Below, piece after piece: positions 33,127-41,898 of a stretch of 64,000 nt of DNA. This DNA comes from Alphaproteobacteria bacterium. Its GTDB lineage: Bacteria; Pseudomonadota; Alphaproteobacteria; Micavibrionales; Micavibrionaceae. Under the pieces are notes generated by a model. That model was given only the letters and a program-made list of their open reading frames with translations. It searched no databases and was not told where the DNA came from. How positions within the stretch are numbered: position 1 is the first letter of the stretch; each line of letters opens with the position of its first letter. The stretch lies in contig NZDE01000019.1 of the NCBI GenBank assembly GCA_002690045.1, forward strand, positions 40,935-104,934. Direction: 5' to 3'. The translations under genes were made by a program, and so were the position numbers.

Positions 33127-34182
33127 TCAAAACCGATACCCGACGGACACTGCGCCAAATAGTGAGGCATCACCCTGCCCATCAAATTCCTTTGAACGCC
33201 AATTCACTGTATATGATATCTGCGCCGCGCCATAGGTTAGGCTTATGCCCGCGCTTGCATCACCAACAAATGGCTTTTTATCAACTGATGGGCTGTCACG
33301 AAAACTATTGCCATCTAAAAAAATATTACGCGCAAAAGCACGCCCATCAAGGCCAATAAATGCCGTCCACGCAAAATGATTATCCGGCACAGCGAAAAAT
33401 CCATTACCGGGTATGGACGGGCGCACACGCGCTGGCGGCGCCTGCCATTGATATTTTTTTGGCGTTAGCTGTAATGTAACGCCCCCAGCGCCATAGGTAT
33501 AAATATTTCCCAACGATGCCCCAATATGTGGGCTAACACGAAAATGAAAATCCGATATATCTGTCGCATAAATTTCTGGCCAATTACGCTGCCACGATAA
33601 AATCACACCTAATTCATTTTTAAGTTGATGGTCCCATCCCGAAGGGTCATCCGCGCCAACAAAGTCATGCACGGTTTCCTGCACTTCTTCGCCCAGTGAC
33701 CATGGCCCAATAACCCCCAAAGTTAATTCAAGAGAATCAATTGTATCCTCCTTCACGGTCGAAAACCCCGCGCTACCATACAAAAACCCTGCATATGGCC
33801 GGTCGTTAGGGTCTGGTATGCGTTGCTGAATATTATCTGGCGTATATAGGTTCTGCCCGATTGAATAGGCAACAGATGTTGTTTCATTAAACGTAAAAAA
33901 TGGCAAAAAACAATCAAGCGCCGCAATTATATCAGGCGATTCCATCCCAACATCAAAATAAGTCAACCGCGTACCATGTGTATAATTTTGGTCATTACTG
34001 GACGCAAACATATCATTTTCAAGCGTCAGCGTCAGAAAACGGTGGTCATCTTTTAGTAAATCTTTAGGAATACGAGACTGAAAATTATCAGGCTTTTCCA
34101 TGCCATGCGCATACCCTGTCGTTACAACCGACAGAATAAACAGGCCAAATAGTATAACCCCTTGTATAAGCCGCATGTTCAT
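33127..34182 (-). CDS. LpxR-like outer-membrane lipid A deacylase
   Basis: The 351-residue protein has a signal peptide (MNMRLIQGVILFGLFILSVVTTGYA) and ends in an aromatic residue (GYRF), as outer-membrane barrels do. Family landmarks of DUF2219/LpxR are visible: 'FLTLTLENDMFASSNDQNYTHGTRLTY', 'SIGQNLYTPDNI' and 'DRPYAGFLYGSAGF'. LpxR removes the 3'-acyloxyacyl group of lipid A in the outer membrane and uses a Ca-bound catalytic His/Ser/Asn set; whether activity is retained cannot be judged. Remodelling of lipid A is the expected role. Confidence 0.85.
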   Translation of the reverse strand: MNMRLIQGVILFGLFILSVVTTGYAHGMEKPDNFQSRIPKDLLKDDHRFLTLTLENDMFASSNDQNYTHGTRLTYFDVGMESPDIIAALDCFLPFFTFNETTSVAYSIGQNLYTPDNIQQRIPDPNDRPYAGFLYGSAGFSTVKEDTIDSLELTLGVIGPWSLGEEVQETVHDFVGADDPSGWDHQLKNELGVILSWQRNWPEIYATDISDFHFRVSPHIGASLGNIYTYGAGGVTLQLTPKKYQWQAPPARVRPSIPGNGFFAVPDNHFAWTAFIGLDGRAFARNIFLDGNSFRDSPSVDKKPFVGDASAGISLTYGAAQISYTVNWRSKEFDGQGDASLFGAVSVGYRF

Positions 34183-34361
34183 CTCTCAATCTATTTCAGC
34201 AAATATAATATATATAGGTTCAAGACTATTTTGCCAAGACAGTACAAAAAATCGTACTATATCTTTAATGGATATAAGCCTTTTAATACATAACATATAC
34301 AGGTAATATAAGCGCATATGTTTAAAACATACGCGACAATGATTATACGAAAATATTAAAA

Positions 34362-36677
34362 ATGACGGCAAAAAGCACTCATACAGCCAAGTCACAGACA
34401 TATATCGTGAAAAACTCTTTGAGCAGTAAATTCTCAAAAGTATTCCTTGTCACAACGGCATTGCTTGGCATTTTCGCCAGTATTTTATTTTTCATTTATG
34501 CCTACAGCACACAGAAACAACAGCTTTACAACACCATTGAGCGAGAAATTTCTGGTTCAAAAGAAAGTGCGAGCCTTGCCGCCTATACCATTGACAAATT
34601 AGTCGCAAAGCACATGCTTGATGGCTTTACACGAAGCAAGGGGATTGCCTATGCACGCATCGCCCTTGAAGACGGCACGATATTGGCACAAGCAGGCCTT
34701 GCGCCGCAAAATTACGACATAATCACAACAATATTATTTCCAGAGATACGCACATTTGAAGCAGATCTTGATTTCAGTGTTCGTGGTAATGCGCTACGCG
34801 TTGGTACATTATATATTTTACCTGACTACATTAATGCAACGCAGAATATTAGCCGTGAATTATTGCGCGGCCTACTTTTTATTATCTTACTCTCCGCGCT
34901 TATATATATCGCGCTACGCAAACTGATTGATTATGAGTTATCGTCCCCGATCATCGCACTCGCCCAACAAATCAGCTCTATCAACAATCGCACATTAGAT
35001 GAAAACATAACGGTACTAGACACACCAGAGAAACACTGCAATGATGAAATCGGCTACCTTATCGACAACTTTAATACCCTATTCAAAAACCTAACAGAAA
35101 CAAAAATTTTCGCCTCCAACATTCAAGACACATTGGAAACCACCGAGGCACAATACACCGCGATGGTTGCCAATACATTTGAGATTTTCATGCGCCTTAG
35201 CGAAAATGGCAACATTGAATTCGTGAACCCAGCTGTCAAAAAAATATTAGGGTACGGCCTAACGGAATTGATTAACACCAACATTCTAGAATATATCGAG
35301 AAGAACGATGTTGATAATCTACAAAATTTTATCGCACAAACTTCCACAAACGCTACAGAAGAAAACACCCGCATCTTTCACTTTAAGACCAAAAATGGCG
35401 AAGAACGCATCTTGTCATGTAGTATGAACAACGCACTTAACGTCGATAAAATCAACTGCCTATTGTTCATTGCCCGTGATATTACAAAATCATATAAAAC
35501 TGAAATAGAGCTGCGCCAAGCGCAAAAACTTGAATCCATCGGCAAGTTAACTGGCGGGATCGCGCATGATTTCAACAATATTTTGACCATTATTATCAAC
35601 AATATTGAATTGGTCACAGCCAAAGTGAGCAAACTCGGCCTCGATAAAGACGGTCTTAGCCCGATAAATAAGTTATTAGATTCTGCATTAAATGCCAGCT
35701 TCACCGGCGCTGACCTTACCCACCGCCTGTTAGCCTTCGCCCGCAACCAGCCCCTAAACCCCGATCATTTCAACCCAAATGAAAAAATACGAAATATTTT
35801 GCCTTTACTTGAACGGACAATCGGCAAACATATTACCGTATCATCGGATCTGGAACATGGCATAAGTGCCGTCAAGCTAGACGTGAGCCAATTTGAAAAC
35901 GCCATTCTGAACTTATGTATTAACGCCCGCGACGCGATCCCTACAGACCGTAAAGGCTGCATTACAATAAAAACCTCTAAAGTTAATGAACTACCAGATA
36001 CAATCACCAAAGATACCGTACAAAATAGCTTCGTCCTGCTCGAAATCATTGATAATGGCGAAGGCATTAGCCCAGAAAACCTTAAAAAAGTAATCGACCC
36101 GTTCTTTACGACCAAAGCGATTGGTAAAGGCACTGGGCTCGGCCTATCCATGGTTTATGGCTTTGTGCATCAGTCCAAAGGATTTTTTAACATCATAAGT
36201 GACACTGGCGAAGGCACGACCATCCAAATGTACTTCCCTGAATATATTTTGAGCCAAGACGAACAAGAGGGCCAAACCAACCATGCTGAAGAAGAAGAAA
36301 TGACCTTCGATGGCACAGATAAATCCATCTTGATTTTAGAAGATAACGACACCATCGCCGATATTATTGAAAAGCTCTTACAAGATATGAGCTTCGCAGT
36401 CACCAAGACACTAAATTCAAAAGACGCCTTTGCCGTATATGACAAGAATGGCCCGTTCTCACTGATTCTCAGCGATGTATTATTACAGGGTGATATAACA
36501 GGATTCCAATTTGCCGATCAAATTTTAACCCAAAACCCTGACCAAAAAATCATACACATGTCCGGCTATACAGACCCAGACAACACCTTACAAGACTCTG
36601 CATATAATGTTGCATTGCGTAAGCCCTTCAGGAAAACTGACCTTGTCCGCGCATTAAACAAGAAAATGCAGGAGTAA
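34362..36677 (+). CDS. Hybrid sensor histidine kinase with PAS and receiver domains
   Basis: The 771-residue protein has a membrane helix near residues 27-48, an extracytoplasmic segment of about 115 residues, and a second helix near 166-185. A HAMP-like linker and a PAS domain (about 265-375) lead to the HisKA domain with the phosphoacceptor H402 in GGIAHDFNN. The HATPase has N in 'LNLCINARDAI' and 'DNGEGI', 'GKGTGLGLSMVYGF'. A C-terminal receiver has phosphoacceptor D705 in 'LILSDVLLQG', acidic 'LEDND' and Lys in 'RKPF'. No DNA-binding output is present. The downstream gene, a periplasmic solute-binding protein, starts six bases after its stop. No convincing ribosome-binding site precedes the ATG. 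Confidence 0.9.
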   Translation: MTAKSTHTAKSQTYIVKNSLSSKFSKVFLVTTALLGIFASILFFIYAYSTQKQQLYNTIEREISGSKESASLAAYTIDKLVAKHMLDGFTRSKGIAYARIALEDGTILAQAGLAPQNYDIITTILFPEIRTFEADLDFSVRGNALRVGTLYILPDYINATQNISRELLRGLLFIILLSALIYIALRKLIDYELSSPIIALAQQISSINNRTLDENITVLDTPEKHCNDEIGYLIDNFNTLFKNLTETKIFASNIQDTLETTEAQYTAMVANTFEIFMRLSENGNIEFVNPAVKKILGYGLTELINTNILEYIEKNDVDNLQNFIAQTSTNATEENTRIFHFKTKNGEERILSCSMNNALNVDKINCLLFIARDITKSYKTEIELRQAQKLESIGKLTGGIAHDFNNILTIIINNIELVTAKVSKLGLDKDGLSPINKLLDSALNASFTGADLTHRLLAFARNQPLNPDHFNPNEKIRNILPLLERTIGKHITVSSDLEHGISAVKLDVSQFENAILNLCINARDAIPTDRKGCITIKTSKVNELPDTITKDTVQNSFVLLEIIDNGEGISPENLKKVIDPFFTTKAIGKGTGLGLSMVYGFVHQSKGFFNIISDTGEGTTIQMYFPEYILSQDEQEGQTNHAEEEEMTFDGTDKSILILEDNDTIADIIEKLLQDMSFAVTKTLNSKDAFAVYDKNGPFSLILSDVLLQGDITGFQFADQILTQNPDQKIIHMSGYTDPDNTLQDSAYNVALRKPFRKTDLVRALNKKMQE

Positions 36678-36682
36678 ATGTG

Positions 36683-37516
36683 ATGCATAAAATATCATTA
36701 CGGAACCATCACAGCACCACATACATGAAAACAGCGGCCATAAAAACAATGGTCTGTCTGTTTATTATGTTTGCAGCATTGATCATTGCGCCCAATAGCT
36801 ATGCAGCAAAAGAACATCAACCACCCACAGCAAAAAGCAAACCTATTATACATGTTGGCTTTGGCGCGGAGCGCCCACCTTTTGTTTTTAAAAACCATAC
36901 AGAGGGCTTAGAGGTTGAGCTCATCTATGCCCTCTGTGATGAAATGGGCTATCAAATTGAGGCTGATTTCATTCCTAATGCGCGCGGCTATCAATATCTC
37001 AACCAAAAGCGCATTGATCTATATACCACCATAACTGAATCATCTAAGGGAGACGCTTATCTAAGCCAACCCTATATTAAATTTGAGAATGTTTTGATTT
37101 CAAAACAAGACAAGCCAACTGTGATCTCTTTTAATCAGCTTATAAACGCACGCATAACCGCCTTCCAGAATGCCAAAGTCTTTATTCCTGAAATCAAAGC
37201 GATAAAAGATCAAACTGCCCTATATCTAGAAACAGCGACACAGCACACACAAGTTATATTGCTCTATCGCGACCGTGTTGATTACGTTTTTAGTGAACGC
37301 CGTATTTTTGAATATTACTATCAACAGGCCATCATGAATGGCGAAATTCCAGAGAATGGTTTTGCATATAAAATACATCATGTGCGAGAACCGACCCTAT
37401 ACAGCGCAGGTTTTCACGATCCAGAGCTGCGCGATAAATTCGACATTGCCTTAAAAACCATCAGAGAAAATGGAACATATCAACGCATCATAGATAAATA
37501 TGACATGCACAATTAA
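36683..37516 (+). CDS. Periplasmic amino-acid-type solute-binding protein (SBP_bac_3)
   Basis: I prefer the ATG at 36683, eight bases after AGGAG; a GTG at 36680 and an ATG at 36725 are alternatives. The protein has a signal peptide ending near NSYAAKEH. The binding-protein fold follows: 'IIHVGFGAERPPFVFKNHTEGLEVELIYALCDEMGY', 'INARITAFQNAKVF', and a C-terminal 'LRDKFDIALKTIRENGTYQRIIDKY'. No ABC transporter permease or ATPase gene is adjacent; instead it is coupled to the hybrid kinase upstream. It is therefore more likely a ligand-presenting partner of the kinase sensor domain than part of an uptake system; that is inference. Confidence 0.8.
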   Translation: MHKISLRNHHSTTYMKTAAIKTMVCLFIMFAALIIAPNSYAAKEHQPPTAKSKPIIHVGFGAERPPFVFKNHTEGLEVELIYALCDEMGYQIEADFIPNARGYQYLNQKRIDLYTTITESSKGDAYLSQPYIKFENVLISKQDKPTVISFNQLINARITAFQNAKVFIPEIKAIKDQTALYLETATQHTQVILLYRDRVDYVFSERRIFEYYYQQAIMNGEIPENGFAYKIHHVREPTLYSAGFHDPELRDKFDIALKTIRENGTYQRIIDKYDMHN

Positions 37517-37528
37517 TAAGCCCAAACT

Positions 37529-38578
37529 TTAAAACGGCATAGGGTATTCACGGCGCACTGTGTCAATATCCGCAAGCACATCTTTACTTAATTTCAAATC
37601 TTTGGCTGCAATATTACTTTTCAATTGATCCATATTCGTTGCGCCAATTATACTGGATGTCACAAACGGCATAGCGAGTGTAAACGCGATAGCCATTTGG
37701 CATGGGTCTAAACCATGTTTCTTCGCAACCTCAATATATGCCGCTGTTGCCTTGTGCGCGATGGGGTTATTACGGTGGTTTTGGTTACGATTTGATAACG
37801 TCCAACGCGCCCCTTCAGGCCACGAATCCTTATCACCCAAATATTTACCGCTCAACATACCTGTTGCCAATGGTGACCATGCAAGCAAGCCTATATCTTC
37901 TTTCATCGCTATTTCTGACAGGTCAGGCTCAAACAAGCGGCAAAGTAAGCTATATTCATTTTGAATAGACGCCATACGCGGCAGGCCTTTGTCTTCAGCC
38001 AACTTTAAATAATGCATCACGCCCCATGCGGTATCATCTGACACACCAACATGACGCACTTTACCTTGCTGCACAACCTCATCAAGGGCTTCCAATATCT
38101 CAAGCATGTTGTCACGGTCTTTATCAGCCATGCGTGCATTCGGCGCAAAATTCCAGTTACGACCAAAATGGTAATGGTCACGATTTGGCCAATGCAGCTG
38201 ATATAGGTCAATATAATCCGTTTGCAGACGTTTTAAGCTCCCCTCAACGGCGTCAAACACACCGGCGCGGTCTATTGGGCGGCCATCGCGTATCCACGGC
38301 AAACCCGGCCCCGCAATTTTGGTTGCCAAGACAATGTCCTGCCTTTTGCCGCTTTTCTTAAACCATGTGCCAACGATTTCCTCGGTCTTGCCTTGTGTTT
38401 CCGCGCTGGTCGGCACCGCATAAAGTTCCGCCGTATCAAAAAAGTTCACGCCTTGTGCAACCGCGTAATCCATTTGCTCATGGCCTTCAGCCTCACTATT
38501 CTGGTTACCCCATGTCATTGTCCCCAAGCAAACACGGCTCACTTGAATATCTGTACGTCCTAATTTTGAAAATTCCAT
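37529..38578 (-). CDS. NADP-dependent aldo-keto reductase, Tas-like
   Basis: The start at 38578 is preferred over 38623 because AAGGG lies upstream and MEFSKLGRTDIQVSRVCLG is the family N-terminus. This gives 349 residues, the same as E. coli Tas (about 346). The catalytic tetrad can be read as Asp in 'FFDTAELY', the following Tyr, Lys in 'VLATKIAG' and His in 'YQLHWPNR'. 'NADP-binding' C-terminal motifs include 'SSIIGATNMDQLKSNIAA'. It reduces aldehydes or ketones with NADPH; the physiological substrate is unknown. It is encoded convergently to the solute-binding protein gene. Confidence 0.9.
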   Translation of the reverse strand: MEFSKLGRTDIQVSRVCLGTMTWGNQNSEAEGHEQMDYAVAQGVNFFDTAELYAVPTSAETQGKTEEIVGTWFKKSGKRQDIVLATKIAGPGLPWIRDGRPIDRAGVFDAVEGSLKRLQTDYIDLYQLHWPNRDHYHFGRNWNFAPNARMADKDRDNMLEILEALDEVVQQGKVRHVGVSDDTAWGVMHYLKLAEDKGLPRMASIQNEYSLLCRLFEPDLSEIAMKEDIGLLAWSPLATGMLSGKYLGDKDSWPEGARWTLSNRNQNHRNNPIAHKATAAYIEVAKKHGLDPCQMAIAFTLAMPFVTSSIIGATNMDQLKSNIAAKDLKLSKDVLADIDTVRREYPMPF

Positions 38579-38666
38579 TGTCGCGCCCTTATAAATTAAT
38601 TCATGCGTTGAACAGACTAACATAGTCCAAAACGAAAAACATCAAGAGGCTAAAACAAAGTAGAAC

Positions 38667-38694
38667 TTTACATATTTTGTAAATATGCTATAAA
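38667..38694 (+). promoter_or_regulatory. Promoter close to the patatin start codon
   Basis: TTTACA (38667-38672) and TATAAA (38689-38694) are separated by 16 bases. A start site six or seven bases downstream coincides with the ATG at 38701, and no Shine-Dalgarno sequence is present, so the transcript may be leaderless. Confidence 0.45.
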
Positions 38695-38700
38695 AATCAC

Positions 38701-39747
38701 ATGCAGGGATCATTTAATAATAAGGCGAAAAACGCCGCCCCACAAAAAACAAAAATCGGCATTGCCTTACAAGGCGGTGGCGCTTATGGCATTTATGCTA
38801 AAGGTGCGTTAGAAACGCTACTCAATTCAAAATTTGCTACGCAAACCGAAATCAAAGCCGTGACAGGGACAAGCGCAGGTGCCATGAATGGCGCATTATT
38901 AGTGCACGGCATAAACAAGGGCGGTACGCCGCAAGCGTTACATAATCTTGACCAATTCTGGGTAAATATCAAAACACTTGGGCATACATTTTCCTTGATC
39001 AACGGCTTAGGGCCAACACTAAACCCTGACTGGCCAAACATCCCGACACATAAAATGCTTTTATTTACATTCGCACAAGCCGCCTTACCGCAAGATTATG
39101 CGCTACGCGAATTAAAACAGGCATTAGATCAAGAAATAAGAGATATCGCGCCCCTCCAAAATGGAGCAGCGCAGCTTTTTGTTAATGCCGTACGCGAAAA
39201 CCAGAAAAAACAGCGCGAACATGTTGTGTTTAGCGGAAATGACCTAACCACCGACAATATTGTTGCCTCTGGCGCGCTTGAACAGTTTGGCGGCTGGATG
39301 GTAAACGGACACAAACACTATGACGGCGCCTATTGGCGCAATCCGTGCTTTGACGATATCTTAAAGGCAGATATTACCGATTTATTGGTGATCACCTTAC
39401 AAGAAAAGCCGCAGCGCCCGACGGCAGCGTGTTCACAAGACAATGCGCGTCAAACCAACCATGCCCAACCCGGACACGCGCTCATTACAAGCGAAATACA
39501 CGACCATTTACATTATGTGCAACAGCAACACCCAAAACTCAATCTACACAGCATTGAACTAGACGTTGCGCCACATTGGAATGAAACAAGCCGCATCAAT
39601 GCTGATCCGGCTTGGTTGAATACATTAGAAGGCATGGGGCACAAAGATGCTGAAAATTGGCTAAAACATAATTTGGCGCTGATTGGTAAAAAAAGCTCGT
39701 ATCAAATTAACCCTAAACCGCAATCACCCTTGCCAAAGAAACCTTAA
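38701..39747 (+). CDS. Patatin-like phospholipase
   Basis: The 348-residue protein has the patatin catalytic signature: oxyanion-hole 'ALQGGGAYGIYAKGAL', nucleophile serine in GTSAGAMNG, and the aspartate of the dyad in 'KHYDGAYWRNP'. Between them lies an insert of about 150 residues. The enzyme is expected to hydrolyse phospholipid or other acyl esters. No signal peptide is visible. Its stop codon overlaps the stop codon of a tiny gene on the other strand. The start has no Shine-Dalgarno site but fits the promoter placed 7 bp away. Confidence 0.88.
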   Translation: MQGSFNNKAKNAAPQKTKIGIALQGGGAYGIYAKGALETLLNSKFATQTEIKAVTGTSAGAMNGALLVHGINKGGTPQALHNLDQFWVNIKTLGHTFSLINGLGPTLNPDWPNIPTHKMLLFTFAQAALPQDYALRELKQALDQEIRDIAPLQNGAAQLFVNAVRENQKKQREHVVFSGNDLTTDNIVASGALEQFGGWMVNGHKHYDGAYWRNPCFDDILKADITDLLVITLQEKPQRPTAACSQDNARQTNHAQPGHALITSEIHDHLHYVQQQHPKLNLHSIELDVAPHWNETSRINADPAWLNTLEGMGHKDAENWLKHNLALIGKKSSYQINPKPQSPLPKKP

Positions 39748-39887
39748 ACTTTCGGCTGCTGTTTACTATCTAGCGCAATGTTAACTTGCTGCACACCTGC
39801 ATAAAGCGATGGCGAACGCGCCAAGTTTACATCCGAAAATGATGCACATAGTTTTTGCCCTAATTTTGCAATTGTCGATCCACTCAT
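39744..39887 (-). CDS. 47-residue unknown protein, translationally coupled
   Basis: The frame reads MSGSTIAKLGQKLCASFSDV... and ends SKQQPKV. Its ATG (39885-39887) overlaps the stop of the upstream gene in an ATGA arrangement, a strong sign of translation by coupling. The peptide is soluble and slightly basic with one cysteine; I recognise no domain. Its stop codon overlaps the patatin stop codon on the opposite strand. Confidence 0.5.
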   Translation of the reverse strand: MSGSTIAKLGQKLCASFSDVNLARSPSLYAGVQQVNIALDSKQQPKV

Positions 39888-40255
39888 ACTAACACCCCTT
39901 CATCAATTGATAATACTGCATTTTCCTTAGACACGCCTTGTGCGCCCAGCGCATAAAACACCATTTGCGTTTGGCCGCGCTCTGTCTTTTCTGGTTTAAT
40001 GTGAAAACGGCTTTGCGTACCAGTTAAATCACCCAAATCCATCACGTAAGATTCATCTTTATTTAATAGCGCCACCAAATTCATGACCTTCTTTTCACTC
40101 AGCGCTAGATCTTCTTCATCATCGACCACTAAATAATCACCAACAGGGTCAAAGCGATCCTGTGTATTTCGGCGCAGAATAAGAAAACCGCGTTCCGCGA
40201 CAGGGTTTCGTTCATAACGAAATGCGCGCTGCTCTGCCGGCTTGTTAAAATCCAT
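39884..40255 (-). CDS. Unknown small soluble protein (123 aa)
   Basis: The start at 40255 is favoured by AAGGGGA upstream; an ATG 12 codons earlier lacks one. The product begins 'MDFNKPAEQRAFRYERNPVAERGFLILRR'. Its remaining sequence alternates short beta-like stretches ('GDYLVVDDEEDLAL', 'ESYVMDLGDLTGTQSRFHIKP'), suggesting a small beta fold. No signal peptide or membrane segment. It is divergent from ahcY and coupled to the 47-residue gene. Function unknown. Confidence 0.65.
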   Translation of the reverse strand: MDFNKPAEQRAFRYERNPVAERGFLILRRNTQDRFDPVGDYLVVDDEEDLALSEKKVMNLVALLNKDESYVMDLGDLTGTQSRFHIKPEKTERGQTQMVFYALGAQGVSKENAVLSIDEGVLV

Positions 40256-40380
40256 CTTAAAGTCCCCTTTTTGCTTGCTTTTATAGCTCACTGTGATTAG
40301 ATCATGCGTGAAAAAAGTTAAAAAGCTGTAAACTTATGAAAAAACAGTGCCCTTCTGACCTAAATTCTAAGGAGACCTTA

Positions 40381-41691
40381 ATGTCTGTAGCCCCAAAATC
40401 CGTTGAGCAAGACTATAAAGTAAAAGATATTTCACTGGCTGAAGCTGGCCGCAAGCAAATCGACCTCGCACAGGATGAAATGCCTGGTTTGATGGCAACA
40501 CGCGCCGAATACGCCAAAGAACAGCCCCTTAAAGGCGCACGCATTGTTGGCTGCCTACACATGACGGTACAAACCGCTGTGTTAATCGAAACATTGACAT
40601 CTCTTGGTGCAGAAGTGCGTTGGTCATCATGTAACATTTTCTCTACACAAGACGAGGCCGCAGCTGCGATCGCAGCGGCAGGCATCCCAGTATTCGCATG
40701 GAAAGGCGAAACTGAAGAAGAATATGAATGGTGCATTCACCAATCCATCAAAGGGCCAAACGGTTGGACACCCAATATGATTTTGGATGATGGCGGCGAT
40801 TTAACAGCCATCATGCATAAAGAATACCCTGAATTAATGGCCGACATTAAAGGTATTTCAGAAGAAACAACAACAGGCGTTATGTTCCTTAAGAAAATGG
40901 AAGAAAACGGTACGTTGAAAGTGCCTGCAATTAACGTCAACGATTCCGTAACTAAGTCAAAATTCGACAATAAATATGGCTGCCGTGAATCATTGGTTGA
41001 TGCCATCCGCCGTGCAACAGATGTTATGCTGGCAGGTAAGGTTGCGACTGTATGTGGTTATGGTGACGTAGGTAAAGGCTCTGCACAGTCACTTGCATCA
41101 CAAGGTGTGCGTGTTATGGTGACTGAGATTGATCCAATCTGTGCGCTTCAGGCCTGTATGGATGGTTTTGAAGTTGTCACTATGGAAGACGCCGCGCCGC
41201 GCGCTGACATCTTTGTCACAACAACAGGTAACAAAGACATTATCACTGTTGACCATATGCGTGAAATGAAAGACCGCGCCATTGTCTGTAACATTGGTCA
41301 CTTTGATAACGAAATTCAGGTTGAACCAACACGCAATATGAAATGGACAAACATCAAACCACAAGTGGACGAGATTGAATTCCCAAGCGGTAAACGTATT
41401 ATCCTTCTTGCGGAAGGTCGCCTAGTAAACCTTGGCTGCGCCACGGGGCACCCAAGCTTTGTGATGTCTGCATCATTCACAAACCAAACGTTAGCACAGA
41501 TTGAACTTTGGAAGAATGCAGACAAATACGAAAACAAAGTTTACGTACTGCCAAAACACTTGGATGAAAAAGTGGCTGCGCTTCACCTTGATAAACTTGG
41601 CGCGAAGCTAACAAAGCTTAGCCAAGAACAAGCAGACTATATTGATGTACCAGTAAACGGCCCATTCAAAGGCGAGGCTTACCGTTACTAA
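40381..41691 (+). CDS. ahcY: Adenosylhomocysteinase
   Basis: The ATG at 40381 follows AAGGAG by seven bases and fits the family N-terminus, giving 436 residues. It hydrolyses S-adenosylhomocysteine to adenosine and homocysteine in the cytoplasm, clearing the product of methyltransferases. Landmarks are '[20 protein letters not shown]', '[18 protein letters not shown]', '[12 protein letters not shown]', the Rossmann NAD motif '[19 protein letters not shown]', 'NIGHFDNEI' and the C-terminal KGEAYRY. It lacks the about 40-residue insertion seen in many bacterial AhcY proteins of about 470 residues. A clear terminator follows. Confidence 0.97.
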   Translation: MSVAPKSVEQDYKVKDISLAEAGRKQIDLAQDEMPGLMATRAEYAKEQPLKGARIVGCLHMTVQTAVLIETLTSLGAEVRWSSCNIFSTQDEAAAAIAAAGIPVFAWKGETEEEYEWCIHQSIKGPNGWTPNMILDDGGDLTAIMHKEYPELMADIKGISEETTTGVMFLKKMEENGTLKVPAINVNDSVTKSKFDNKYGCRESLVDAIRRATDVMLAGKVATVCGYGDVGKGSAQSLASQGVRVMVTEIDPICALQACMDGFEVVTMEDAAPRADIFVTTTGNKDIITVDHMREMKDRAIVCNIGHFDNEIQVEPTRNMKWTNIKPQVDEIEFPSGKRIILLAEGRLVNLGCATGHPSFVMSASFTNQTLAQIELWKNADKYENKVYVLPKHLDEKVAALHLDKLGAKLTKLSQEQADYIDVPVNGPFKGEAYRY

Positions 41692-41714
41692 TCAATAACT
41701 TATTCTAAATTCAG

Positions 41715-41745
41715 CGCGCCAGATCACGCATCTGTCGCGTTTTTT
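41715..41745 (+). terminator. Intrinsic terminator of ahcY
   Basis: CGCGCCAGAT and ATCTGTCGCG form a ten-base stem with one mismatch and a five-base loop, followed directly by TTTTTT. It starts 24 bp after the ahcY stop. Confidence 0.85.
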
Positions 41746-41898
41746 ATGGTGTGGGCTTAAGATAAAACGTAAAAAAAGTTAACAATATGTAAAGAAAATA
41801 CTTGAATTACATTTACATATTATGGTAAAAACATCCAATTATAAAATAATATATGGCAAATCTATCCACTTTTTTAGGATAACAAGGACGGTAATAAA

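Noticed and set aside
40292..40380. SAH riboswitch upstream of ahcY
   Set aside because: The gap is under 90 bp and AT-rich, and shows no structure matching the known SAH aptamer.
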